A stretch of 64,000 nt of DNA, taken from positions 806,001-870,000 of the forward strand of contig NZ_JAERQG010000002.1 in assembly GCF_016734805.1 (NCBI RefSeq), given 5' to 3'. The position numbers and the translations under genes are program-made. Below the pieces are notes generated by a model. The model saw nothing but the letters and a program-made list of their open reading frames with translations. It did not search any database and was not told where the DNA came from. Within the stretch, counting starts at the first letter, position 1; each line of letters begins with the position of its first letter. Below are positions 10,701 to 18,450 of the stretch, one piece after another. Source of the DNA: Marivirga atlantica (GTDB taxonomy: Bacteria > Bacteroidota > Bacteroidia > Cytophagales > Cyclobacteriaceae).

Positions 10701-11136
10701 TATGACTATGATTGGTATCATATCACTGGCGGGTATTGTGGTAAACAATGCAATTGTATTGATTGACTTTATTGAAATTAGTAAGGAAAATACGAAGTTG
10801 AACTTAGCAGAAGGTGAGAGCCTGTCATATGAAGATGTAAAAGAAGCGGTGTTAGAAGCGGGTAAAACCCGTTTGCGTCCAGTTTTATTAACAGCAATAA
10901 CTACGGTATTAGGTTTGGTGCCATTGGCGGTTGGATTCAACTTTGATTTTATCCAGTTATTTACTGCCTATGATCCAGATTTTTATTTGGGTGGTGATTC
11001 AGTAATGTTCTGGGAGCCTATTTGTTGGACTATTGTATTTGGTTTAACATTTGCAACCTTCCTTACCTTGGTGATTGTACCAGTGATGTACCTGATTGCT
11101 AATCAGCTGAATGCCAAATTTGGTATTGGTAGATAA
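7735..11136 (+). CDS. RND-family efflux permease (HAE1/AcrB-like)
   Basis: A 1133-residue proton-driven inner-membrane pump. Two homologous halves each contain a large periplasmic loop and a membrane bundle. The TM4 proton-relay motif reads GMLVDNGIVVVENV, with one of the two canonical aspartates (the AcrB-type pair is DD; here DN). Family blocks such as ISSTATTLAAFLPLAFWPG and GKTRLRPVLLTAITTVLG are present. It is somewhat longer than AcrB because extra hydrophobic segments (about residues 510-560) sit between the halves, and the last loop carries an added aromatic stretch near DPDFYLGGDSVMFWEP. The substrate cannot be read from sequence; the local TetR regulator suggests toxic small molecules or lipids. 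Confidence 0.93.
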   Translation: MSDINKKKVEKEFGLTSLSVNNRTTVYVLSFIIVLLGIFSYINLPKENFPEISQPTIYVGTAHPGNSPADMEKLITRPLEKEINTISSVDNIKSTSVQDYSTIIVEFTTDTDVEEALQEVKDAVDKANSELPTDLNDEPNVFELNVSEFPIMNINLSGNYSVETLKSYAEYLEEEMEKFPEMSKAEIRGVDEKEVQIKVDPLKMEARKISFADIENAVQAENMTMSGGNIKIGDIRRTVAISGEYDDPKQLEELIIKNENAHIVYLKDIAEVEFDYKEKQSYARLNNKAVVMVDAVKRSGENLLILTDKIYEVVEKAKAEVFPEGLEVTITNDQSQQTRDQVSSLENNIISGVILVVLVLLFFLGTRNALFVGVAIPMSMFMAFMILGALGITINMIVLFSLIMALGMLVDNGIVVVENVYRLMEEGYDPIKATKMGVGEVALPIISSTATTLAAFLPLAFWPGMIGEFMKYLPITLIITLGSSLFVALVINPVFIASFMRIDDGGKYNYKSIWRNVLIAFAIGTVFLIFKVYVIGNLAILFGLLGLLNTYVLTPASRRFQKGFLPWLEKLYTRSLRFAIKGYNPYWFLGGTVAALVGSLMLLGVFTPNVLFFPENEPKYVNVFIEFPVGTDVTHTNEFSKNIEEKVNGVIEPYMGIVESVVTNIGQGASDPGDPTAVGQSETPNKGRITVNFVEFKYRDGVSTTVVMNKIRDAVSQYPGVAITVDKDQAGPPTGKPLNIEISGEDYDKLIEITEDLTVYINQLNISGIEKLQNDLETGKPELTINIDREKARRFGLSTYTIANEIRTGLFGKEISKYKEGEDDYEIQLRYNDEYRYDVDAMINKKITYRDQATGKINQVPISAVADVKYTSTYGSINRKELDRVVTVYSNILDGYNATNVNDQVKAGMKDFQVPAGYEVKFTGEQEEQAEELAFLSQALLFAVFLIFLIIVAQFNKMTAPFIIMSSVIFSTIGVFLGLVVFQMDFVIVMTMIGIISLAGIVVNNAIVLIDFIEISKENTKLNLAEGESLSYEDVKEAVLEAGKTRLRPVLLTAITTVLGLVPLAVGFNFDFIQLFTAYDPDFYLGGDSVMFWEPICWTIVFGLTFATFLTLVIVPVMYLIANQLNAKFGIGR

Positions 11137-11170
11137 TTAGTAAGAATTATTTATAGAGTTTTAACTAGTT

Positions 11171-11203
11171 AAGGCGTAGAAATGATTTTCTGCGCCTTTT
11201 TTA
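11171..11203 (+). terminator. intrinsic terminator of the efflux operon
   Basis: A 12-base stem (arms 11171-11182 and 11187-11198, one G-U pair) with a 4-base TGAT loop is followed by a run of T. It lies 34 bases after the RND stop codon. Confidence 0.85.
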
Positions 11204-11260
11204 CTTTACCGTTCAATTATTTTTAAAAGTACTCTAATAAGGAATTAAAATTCAATTGTC

Positions 11261-12529
11261 ATGTCTAAAATCATCCTAATACCCATAGTAACTATCATTT
11301 TCTTATTGCTTGATTTTTACGTTTATCAAGCTTTAAAGCTCACCATTCAAAATGTTACAGGAATATGGAGAATTGTAGCAATTTATGGCTATTGGGGATT
11401 TACAGCTTTAACCATTGCCTGTTTTTGGCTCTATCACTTTGGTAATCCTGATAACTATTCAAGAGTATTTAGAAGCTTTTTATTGGTAATAGTCTTCATG
11501 AATTATTTCTCGAAGTTTATTGCTGCTCTTGTACTGTTGTTAGGCGATATTTTTCGATTAGGACAGTTGGGCTACTATAAATTACAGGAACTGATTAGCT
11601 CGGATAAGGCTGCTGTTTCTGAAGTCTCAAAGGGTAGTAAGATCAGCCGATCCGAATTTGTTGCCAAGTCCGCATTGATAGCAGGAGCTTTACCGTTTGC
11701 TGCTATGAGCTTTGGCATTATATCTGGTGCACATGACTACAGGATAAGGAGGAAATCAATAACCATCAAAGGTTTACCAAAGGCCTGGGATGGCGTTAAA
11801 ATTGGTCAATTATCAGATATTCATTCAGGAAGCTTTTGGAATAAAACAGCCGTTCAGGGTGGGGTAGACATGCTCCTCAAAGAGAAGCCGGATTTGGTAT
11901 TGTTTACTGGTGATCTTGTTAATAATGAGGCAAAAGAAGTAGTTGATTATGTACCCATCTTTTCAAAGGTAAAGGCTGATTTAGGCGTGTTCTCTACTTT
12001 AGGGAATCATGATTATGGTGATTATAAAAGTTGGCCAAGTGAAGCTGTAAAAAGACAAAACCTTGAGAACTTGATGGAAGCCCATAAGCTTATGGGATGG
12101 GATTTGCTCAATAATGAAAATCGCATATTGCAGGTTGATAATGAGCCACTAGCTATATTAGGAGTAGAAAATTGGGGTGCTGGTAGATTTGCTAAATATG
12201 GAGACCTTTCAAAAGCCTATGCAGGCACTGAAGAGTATCCAGCTAAGATCTTGCTTTCTCATGATCCAAGCCATTGGGATGCACAGGTAAGAAAAAGCTA
12301 TCCTGACATTGATTTAATGCTTTCTGGCCATACCCACGGTTTTCAATTTGGGGTTGAACTAGGTGATTTCCAATGGAGTCCGGCACAATATGCTTATAAA
12401 CAATGGGCTGGCTTATATCAGCAAGGTGATCAAAGTATTTATGTAAATAGGGGATATGGTTATTTAGGCTACCCCGGCAGAATAGGGATGCCTCCTGAAA
12501 TTACTATTCTTGAATTAAGGTCGGCCTAA
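11261..12529 (+). CDS. membrane-anchored calcineurin-like metallophosphoesterase
   Basis: A 422-residue protein. Three hydrophobic segments (about 5-25, 42-62 and 70-95) precede a hydrophobic stretch near 131-152 that resembles a degenerate twin-arginine leader, followed by the catalytic domain. All metal-binding motifs of the calcineurin-like fold are present in order: LSDIHSG (D-x-H), FTGDLVN, LGNHDYG, LLSHDPSHW and LSGHTHGFQFG. It resembles YkuE/YaeI-type phosphoesterases thought to act on lipid or cell-envelope phosphoesters, but the substrate here is unknown. It lies 45 bases upstream of the MscS gene in the same direction, after the efflux terminator. Confidence 0.88.
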   Translation: MSKIILIPIVTIIFLLLDFYVYQALKLTIQNVTGIWRIVAIYGYWGFTALTIACFWLYHFGNPDNYSRVFRSFLLVIVFMNYFSKFIAALVLLLGDIFRLGQLGYYKLQELISSDKAAVSEVSKGSKISRSEFVAKSALIAGALPFAAMSFGIISGAHDYRIRRKSITIKGLPKAWDGVKIGQLSDIHSGSFWNKTAVQGGVDMLLKEKPDLVLFTGDLVNNEAKEVVDYVPIFSKVKADLGVFSTLGNHDYGDYKSWPSEAVKRQNLENLMEAHKLMGWDLLNNENRILQVDNEPLAILGVENWGAGRFAKYGDLSKAYAGTEEYPAKILLSHDPSHWDAQVRKSYPDIDLMLSGHTHGFQFGVELGDFQWSPAQYAYKQWAGLYQQGDQSIYVNRGYGYLGYPGRIGMPPEITILELRSA

Positions 12530-12540
12530 ACAAAATAAAA

Positions 12541-12573
12541 GTGATTTGGTTGTCTTGACAAACCAACATTCAC
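12541..12573 (+). other. imperfect inverted repeat abutting the MscS start codon
   Basis: GTGATTTGGTTGTC (12541-12554) can pair, with small bulges, with GACAAACCAACATTCAC (12557-12573), ending one base before the ATG at 12575. There is no T-run, so it is not a typical terminator. It could occlude ribosome access or be an operator; this is inferred only from the base pairing. Confidence 0.35.
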
Positions 12574-12574
12574 T

Positions 12575-13531
12575 ATGATTTTTTCATTTCTTCAATCTGA
12601 TACAGAACAGAAGGTAGATTCTTTAAAGCAAGAGGTGGCAAGACCACTGGATCAGGTAACTGACAAAGTAATGACATGGTGGGACACTTTCATTGATATG
12701 GTGCCCAATATGTTTGTCTCAGTTATTCTATTCTTAATATTTCTGCTTTTGGCAAAGGCTGGACAGAAATTATTTGTTAAAGTCTTTAACAGATCTTCAA
12801 ATAATCAGGCACTTGAAAATCTTTTCTCAACTATTATTTACTATGCCATTCTTGGGCTCGGCTTATTTATTATCCTCGGGATTCTAAAGCTAGATAAGGC
12901 TGTTACCTCATTACTCGCTGGTGTAGGGGTTATTGGTTTGGCTTTAGGTTTTGCTTTTCAGGATATCGCGGCCAATTTCGTTTCAGGAATTATGCTGGCA
13001 TTTAGAAAACCTTTCGCTATCGGTGACATTGTAAAGCTTTCTGATTTTATGGGTACTGTTAGCCGTACAAACTTGCGTGTTACTGTTGTTGAAACGTGGC
13101 AGGGTCAGGAAGTATATATCCCGAATAAAGATGTACTTTCCAGCCCTATCGTTAATTACAGCATTCTAGGCGAGAGAAGGATTGATTTGGCTGTTGGTGT
13201 CTCATATGCAGATAGTTTAGAGCAAGTACAAGAAATTATTGAGAAAACGCTTAAAGGGTTGGAGGGTGTAATCAGACATGATGATATGATCTTTACCTAC
13301 TATGAGTTTGGTGACAGTTCTATCAATTTTGAAATTAAATTCTGGATTAAGTATCCTAAAAACCCTAGCTATTTAGAAATGCGTTCTAAAGCCATCAAAG
13401 CTATTAAGAAGGCGTTTGATGAGGAAGGTATTACTATTCCTTTCCCTATCAGAACTTTGGATTTTGGTATTAAAGGCGGCCAAACTTTGAGTGAAATGCA
13501 GATACATCAGGCAGGTAATAGTCCTTCCTAA
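12575..13531 (+). CDS. MscS-family small-conductance mechanosensitive channel
   Basis: A 318-residue inner-membrane channel that releases solutes on hypo-osmotic shock. An N-terminal amphipathic segment is followed by membrane spans at about 45-68 and 88-108, and a Gly/Ala-rich pore helix (AGVGVIGLALGFAFQDIAANFVSG region, about 115-138). The conserved RKPFAIGDIVKL leads into the beta domain (about 143-210) and a C-terminal alpha/beta domain ending in IPFPIRTL. The length is typical of MscS/YnaI-like short channels. A bidirectional terminator follows the gene. Confidence 0.92.
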   Translation: MIFSFLQSDTEQKVDSLKQEVARPLDQVTDKVMTWWDTFIDMVPNMFVSVILFLIFLLLAKAGQKLFVKVFNRSSNNQALENLFSTIIYYAILGLGLFIILGILKLDKAVTSLLAGVGVIGLALGFAFQDIAANFVSGIMLAFRKPFAIGDIVKLSDFMGTVSRTNLRVTVVETWQGQEVYIPNKDVLSSPIVNYSILGERRIDLAVGVSYADSLEQVQEIIEKTLKGLEGVIRHDDMIFTYYEFGDSSINFEIKFWIKYPKNPSYLEMRSKAIKAIKKAFDEEGITIPFPIRTLDFGIKGGQTLSEMQIHQAGNSPS

Positions 13532-13555
13532 AAAAGAACAAGTAGCCTTAAAAAG

Positions 13556-13586
13556 AAAGAGCAGCTTTTAAGCTGCTCTTTTATTT
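13556..13586. terminator. bidirectional intrinsic terminator
   Basis: A perfect 12-base stem (13556-13567 with 13570-13581) has a T-run on its plus-strand side (TTTTATTTTTG) and an A-run on the other, which reads as a T-run on the minus strand. It therefore serves both the MscS gene and the convergent nuclease gene that ends at 13602. Confidence 0.85.
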
Positions 13587-13601
13587 TTGTTAGAATTCAT
13601 T

Positions 13602-15020
13602 TTAGTTGGTTGGCCCATTATCTACTCTAGATTCTAAATAGCTTTCAGTAGAATTATTAATGTTTTCAAAAAGATCAAGGCCGGTTATGTTCTCTATATA
13701 ATCAACTGTGGTTCTATAACTTGCCCAATTGGTGCCAATACCTTGATCGTTAGGGATATTAACAGCTATCACTCTGGTTGATGTAGTTACTCTGCCTACA
13801 TCATTAGTACCGTTTGGCTGAACCAAAATTACTTTCCAAAATGAGTCCGGGACAGTGATGTTTCCACCATCAATGGTCGTTTTATAGCCATTTTTACCCG
13901 TTCCACCTGTTCCTGCTACTCCAGCAACTATGTGTAATTCATTACCTTGACTAGCTAATGTTCTGCAATAATTTTCCAAAGTGGCCCAACTACGCTGGTT
14001 ATTATCAGCTGCTTGTGGAACTATGTTTGTCATGTAAAACGTATTACTATTTGCAGTACTGGTATAAGTTCTATCTGCCGAAGGGCATAAGTGACCTCTG
14101 TCATAGCCGCTATTTGTATAATCACTGCTTACTGCCCTAAAGAAACTTGAGGGTAGGGCGGTGTCACTTTTAAAACAGTCACATCTTGATGCACTACCGG
14201 TCCATGCAGTACTTAAATGCCAGCTAACCCAATTGGCAGTTCCTTTGGCGTTGTTGTATGATAAGGCATAATCAGATCGGTTAATAAGATAATTATTGCT
14301 ACTTGATGACGAGGCATCAGATGGATTACCGAATGTCATGTTATTATCTCTGGAGGCTGTACCACTTCCTGAGCCACCGCCTGAAGAACTTCCGTAGGCT
14401 GTAACTTCAATGTTGTCAACATTAATTCTATTGCTACCACCAGCTGTTTTATAAATACCTAACCTAACAGCGCCTGAATAATTGATAGTAAAAGAGGCTG
14501 TATTTAGTGAGGTAGATGTTGTATTGATTGTTGAGCCGACAAAATACCAGCTGGAGCCATTATCTGTTGAATAAATAAGTCTCCAACTAGAATTGCCGTC
14601 ACTACCGAATTTGGCATGTCTAACTTTTACCGTGCTTACGCCATTATCCATGTTGAATGACATGATGGCGTAACCGGTATTTCTAATTCTTACTGATCTA
14701 CTATTGTACTTTCTGTCGCTTGAAAGCGTACCAATTAGGGCATCCGTTAAGTACCAGCTACCTGAACCTACACTGATGGTGCCGCCTGAATAACTACCTT
14801 TGGAAGCTGACTCGAAAGTTTCTGTGAAAGATGAAGTTCTTTCATTGGTATGCTGGTGCCCTTGAGCAAAATCTCCTTCTATTTGCTCAGTATGTGCAGA
14901 TATTTCACCTACAATATTGAGTAACGACTTACTATCCTTTTTAGGGTTGACAGTTTCTTCTGTACAGCCGAATGTGAATAGAATAATGAGGAAAACGATT
15001 CCTGAAATTTGTTTTTTCAT
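13602..15020 (-). CDS. secreted lipoprotein DNA/RNA non-specific endonuclease (NucA/NUC1 type)
   Basis: A 472-residue exported nuclease. The signal peptide ends in a lipobox (FTFGC, Cys19), so the protein is lipid-anchored. Residues about 65-208 form a beta-sandwich-like module often seen in Bacteroidota surface enzymes; a Ser/Gly linker (about 211-223) leads to the nuclease domain. The active-site motif DRGHLCPSADR holds the general base His310, and Asn340/Asn341 in QAADNNQRSW fits the metal-ligand asparagine. There is no T9SS sorting domain. The likely role is degradation of extracellular nucleic acid for phosphate or nitrogen, or to clear matrix. It is transcribed alone and stops at the shared terminator. 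Confidence 0.9.
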   Translation of the reverse strand: MKKQISGIVFLIILFTFGCTEETVNPKKDSKSLLNIVGEISAHTEQIEGDFAQGHQHTNERTSSFTETFESASKGSYSGGTISVGSGSWYLTDALIGTLSSDRKYNSRSVRIRNTGYAIMSFNMDNGVSTVKVRHAKFGSDGNSSWRLIYSTDNGSSWYFVGSTINTTSTSLNTASFTINYSGAVRLGIYKTAGGSNRINVDNIEVTAYGSSSGGGSGSGTASRDNNMTFGNPSDASSSSSNNYLINRSDYALSYNNAKGTANWVSWHLSTAWTGSASRCDCFKSDTALPSSFFRAVSSDYTNSGYDRGHLCPSADRTYTSTANSNTFYMTNIVPQAADNNQRSWATLENYCRTLASQGNELHIVAGVAGTGGTGKNGYKTTIDGGNITVPDSFWKVILVQPNGTNDVGRVTTSTRVIAVNIPNDQGIGTNWASYRTTVDYIENITGLDLFENINNSTESYLESRVDNGPTN

Positions 15021-15050
15021 TGGTTAAATGGTTTAGGTTTTTGATTGCCC

Positions 15051-15058
15051 CAAAATTA
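15051..15058 (-). promoter_or_regulatory. candidate -7 box for the nuclease gene
   Basis: On the minus strand this reads TAATTTTG, an exact TAnnTTTG match, about 31 bases from the ATG at 15020. No convincing TTG box lies at the expected upstream distance, so the call rests on the -7 element alone. Confidence 0.3.
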
Positions 15059-15273
15059 TTGAAACCATGAAAAATATTGGACTTGTAAAATATGCAGATG
15101 TATTAAATGTAGTTGTTTGTTTAACAATAGCTTAATAAATCGGAGTTATTTAATACTAATTTTATTTCTATTTGTATTAAATCTATTTTGGCAGTGCTAA
15201 GGAAAATTTGTCTTTAATATTTAATAATTATTAAATAAATCTGGCTAAGGTGTTACGAATGAGTTGGTAATAC

Positions 15274-18177
15274 CTAGTACTTGAGAATAAACTCTTGTAG
15301 ATTATCTGAACGTTCTAGTTGCAATTTTTTTCGCAGTCTGTATCGTGCAATTTCAACTCCTCTTACAGAAATATTTAAAAGATGAGCTATTTCTTTAGTG
15401 CTTAGGTTCATTCTTAAATAAGCGCTTAATTTCATTTCCTGAGGACTAATATCAGGGAATTCTTCCTTGAAGCGATGTGTGAAGTCTCCATGTACCTTGT
15501 CGAAGTGCATAGAAAAGCTTTCCCAATCTTTATCTGATTCTATATTCTTTTCTATGTTACCAATAATCTTATTGATCTCTTGCTTAACCTCCTGATTCTT
15601 ACTTCTCTTTATAACCGTATTCAGGTTACCTTTAACACTATTGATGAACTCATTTTTATTGATGATTTGCATAGTGGAAGTTGCCAGTTCTTTGTTCTGA
15701 ACATCAATCTGAGCTTTTAATTTTTCATTTTTAAGTTTATCAATTAATTCTTCAGATGATTTCAGTTCAGTATCAATTCTGTTGATTTCTTTTTCCTTTT
15801 CTTCTGTTAATTTTTCAGTCTTTTTTTGGAATCGTTTTTCATAAAAGAAATATATCAAAAGTACCAGAATAATCGCCAGCGATATATAGCCTGTATAGGC
15901 ATAAGTTGATCTATACCAGGGCGGTGTAATGATAAATGTATAGGTGGATTCCTCACTTATGTCTCCGTAAACATCTTTTGCTCTTACATGAAAAATGTAT
16001 TCTCCTTCGCTCAGATTAGTGTATTCCTTTTCTGTTTTGTTGTTCCACTCACTATAACCGTCTTCTTCTGAGTTTTCTAACCAATATTGATACATGGTTC
16101 GTTCATGTGCTTCCATATAAGGCGCTGAATAAGCAATTCTAACCGCATTATTTTTATATGGTATTTGATGAATAGCGTTCTTAGGCTGTTTTGTTACTAT
16201 TCCTTTTTCAGTTAAATAGCGCCCGTGTGAAATGGTTGAATCTATATTATGTGTAATGGAAACATCCGTGATAAGGGTTTTCAAGTTGGTTACTTTTCTC
16301 GATTTACTCTGATTGTTATAATGAATAAAACCCTCTTTAGCTGCAAATAGAACCTGATTAGCTTCTAATGCTATTATTTTTTGAAGATCATCATTTAGTA
16401 GTGTTTTTATTCTGTTGAAGATGCCACTATGCTTAGTGTATTGTCCATTACCGTTTTTCTCAAGCACTCCCATTTCATCTGTAGTTACATAATAAATATT
16501 GCCTACAGGATCTTCAGTCATACTAATAATTTGACACTTTGCGCCTATATACTCATCAAAGGCAGGATAATGCTCGAAAATATCTTTGTCATTATTATAG
16601 GTGTAAATACCCTCTTCAGTACTAAAAATGAGCTTGTTATCAATGCGCCAAACATTAATCAAGAGTTTAGATGGCAAGCCTTTGTCTTCACCGTAATACT
16701 TTACACTTACTGAATCTAATTGATCATTTAGCTTGAACTTAAAAACCCCTTTGTAGCCATGGGTCATCCAAATATCTCCGTTATCGGCTTGCTCCATCAA
16801 TCTTGAAGATTCAGAGAACCCTTTTATTTTTCTGATAAAATCAATCTTATTGCCATTCTTCTTAAAGAGTGCGAGGCCTTTGTAATTCCCCTGAAGTATA
16901 TAGGGTCTATGGTTTTTCAGAGGTAGAAATGTCCAGGCACCAGGTATGTCTGAAATTAGATTTACTTGATCCTTTTCAATTGTAAAAGTACCAGCATGAT
17001 GACCAATAATTAATTTTTCATAGACTTTATTTACTTCATATACTTGTCCGTCAGAGCCGGTGAAATTCTCTGGTAGGTTATTAGGATTGTCAATATTTTT
17101 GTAGAATAGACCATTATTTGTACCTAGGTAAAGTAATTTGTCTTCTAAAAAAGCATCATATCCTGTACCCGGCAGGCCAGATTGCTCATTAATTAGCGAA
17201 AAAGGGTTATTAAGTTCAACCAGGCTTATTCCGTTATTATGTCCGAGCCACAAGTTGTTTTGCATATCTTCAAAAATGGATAATATGGTTCTGTTCTCAA
17301 GTCCATGACCTTTGGTGAGCTGCATTTTTATATTGCCATTTTTATCAGTTATGATGAGACCATCATTTAACGTACCGATAGCGAAGTTTCCATCAGACAT
17401 TCTTATGATTGTGTTGATAGAAGCGTCCTTATAAAATTGTTGATTTTGTTTATTCCATGCTTTAATACCAATACTATTAATGATGTATAAACCACTGTTT
17501 TGCGTTGCTACTAACAACTCATTATTTAGAATAGGAATAATGGTACTTACCTTTTTATCAGAGAAGAAATCACCATGTGGTATTAATTCAAAACCTTTTT
17601 CACTCTGCTTAAGTATACCCGAACCTTGCTGATTTACATATATAGCGTTGTTTAGGAAATAGAAACTCTCAATATCAGCAGGTGATGGTTTTACATCAAG
17701 CAATTCATCATTTGTATTAAAGTAGAATAGGTAGTCAAATGTACAAAAGATAAGCTCATTGCCTTTTTTGAAGATTCGCCAGGTTTCATCATAGTCTTTA
17801 TACTGTTCTGGTAAATTATTTGAGAGAGACTTATATAAATATTGACCAGTACTATCAATAGTAAAGTAGCCAAAATCTCCCTGACCGGCTACATAAACCT
17901 TTCCTTTTTGGCCAATTAGCAAATACCTGCACTTTGTTTCTAATTTCAGTCTGTGGATATCCCAGGAAGTACCGTTGAAGGAAAGCATGCCAAAATTATT
18001 TGCTACGTAGATAATTCCTTCAGGGCTCTGGGTTATCTCCAGGTTTTGAATTCCACCTTTGTATTCAGCGCTAGGGAAGTATTCGCTAAAGGGAAGCCCA
18101 AGTTTATTTATTTGAGCTTGAACGCAGTTTAGAAAAATACAACAAAGTATAAAAATGAATTGCTTTCGTTGACGCAT
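15274..18177 (-). CDS. one-component PUL regulator: two-component-type propeller, Y_Y_Y, TM, coiled coil, LuxR-type HTH
   Basis: A 967-residue membrane sensor that binds DNA directly. After a signal peptide ending CVQAQ, residues about 25-685 contain two-component-regulator propeller repeats (for example NLWLGHNNGISLVEL, GNIYYVTTDEMGV). A Y_Y_Y domain spans about 690-752 and a single membrane span about 757-779. A charged coiled coil (about 780-850) follows, and the last 60 residues carry a LuxR/FixJ-like helix-turn-helix (ISPQEMKLSAYLRMNLSTKEIAHLLNIS region). Unlike the hybrid two-component systems of Bacteroides loci, it has no histidine kinase or receiver. Its gene is divergent from susC, so it probably senses a beta-glucan oligosaccharide in the periplasm and activates the locus. 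The DNA target may be the phased repeats in the shared intergenic region. Confidence 0.9.
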   Translation of the reverse strand: MRQRKQFIFILCCIFLNCVQAQINKLGLPFSEYFPSAEYKGGIQNLEITQSPEGIIYVANNFGMLSFNGTSWDIHRLKLETKCRYLLIGQKGKVYVAGQGDFGYFTIDSTGQYLYKSLSNNLPEQYKDYDETWRIFKKGNELIFCTFDYLFYFNTNDELLDVKPSPADIESFYFLNNAIYVNQQGSGILKQSEKGFELIPHGDFFSDKKVSTIIPILNNELLVATQNSGLYIINSIGIKAWNKQNQQFYKDASINTIIRMSDGNFAIGTLNDGLIITDKNGNIKMQLTKGHGLENRTILSIFEDMQNNLWLGHNNGISLVELNNPFSLINEQSGLPGTGYDAFLEDKLLYLGTNNGLFYKNIDNPNNLPENFTGSDGQVYEVNKVYEKLIIGHHAGTFTIEKDQVNLISDIPGAWTFLPLKNHRPYILQGNYKGLALFKKNGNKIDFIRKIKGFSESSRLMEQADNGDIWMTHGYKGVFKFKLNDQLDSVSVKYYGEDKGLPSKLLINVWRIDNKLIFSTEEGIYTYNNDKDIFEHYPAFDEYIGAKCQIISMTEDPVGNIYYVTTDEMGVLEKNGNGQYTKHSGIFNRIKTLLNDDLQKIIALEANQVLFAAKEGFIHYNNQSKSRKVTNLKTLITDVSITHNIDSTISHGRYLTEKGIVTKQPKNAIHQIPYKNNAVRIAYSAPYMEAHERTMYQYWLENSEEDGYSEWNNKTEKEYTNLSEGEYIFHVRAKDVYGDISEESTYTFIITPPWYRSTYAYTGYISLAIILVLLIYFFYEKRFQKKTEKLTEEKEKEINRIDTELKSSEELIDKLKNEKLKAQIDVQNKELATSTMQIINKNEFINSVKGNLNTVIKRSKNQEVKQEINKIIGNIEKNIESDKDWESFSMHFDKVHGDFTHRFKEEFPDISPQEMKLSAYLRMNLSTKEIAHLLNISVRGVEIARYRLRKKLQLERSDNLQEFILKY

Positions 18178-18202
18178 ATTTAAAATTACTTAAATATTCA
18201 TT

Positions 18203-18371
18203 TGATGTATAAAAAATGTTTAGGAAATATTAAATGGTGAAGTTGTTAAAACTATAAAATATGTGTTTAAATGATTATGAGATGTTTTTAGTAGAGTTTT
18301 GATGTATTTTTGATGTAATGTAAAAATATGTATGATGTATTAATGATGAGGTGTGTAAATAGGTGATGTGA
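18203..18371 (+). promoter_or_regulatory. phased TGATGTAT direct repeats in the susC/regulator intergenic region
   Basis: TGATGTAT occurs at 18203, 18300 and 18333, TGATGTAA at 18311, TGATGAGG at 18344 and TGATGTGA at 18364. The cluster starts 18300, 18311, 18333 and 18344 fall on an exact 11-base grid, so those copies face one side of the helix. This arrangement is typical of binding sites for an oligomeric activator. The adjacent divergent regulator with a LuxR-type HTH is the obvious candidate. No clear TAnnTTTG box was found before susC, which fits an activator-dependent promoter. Confidence 0.45.
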
Positions 18372-18450
18372 ACTGAAAGTCGCTATTTCAGGTTGTGCTT
18401 TCGAAAACGATTGCATAATTATTTTAATAGTTCTAACCAACTCAAAAATT

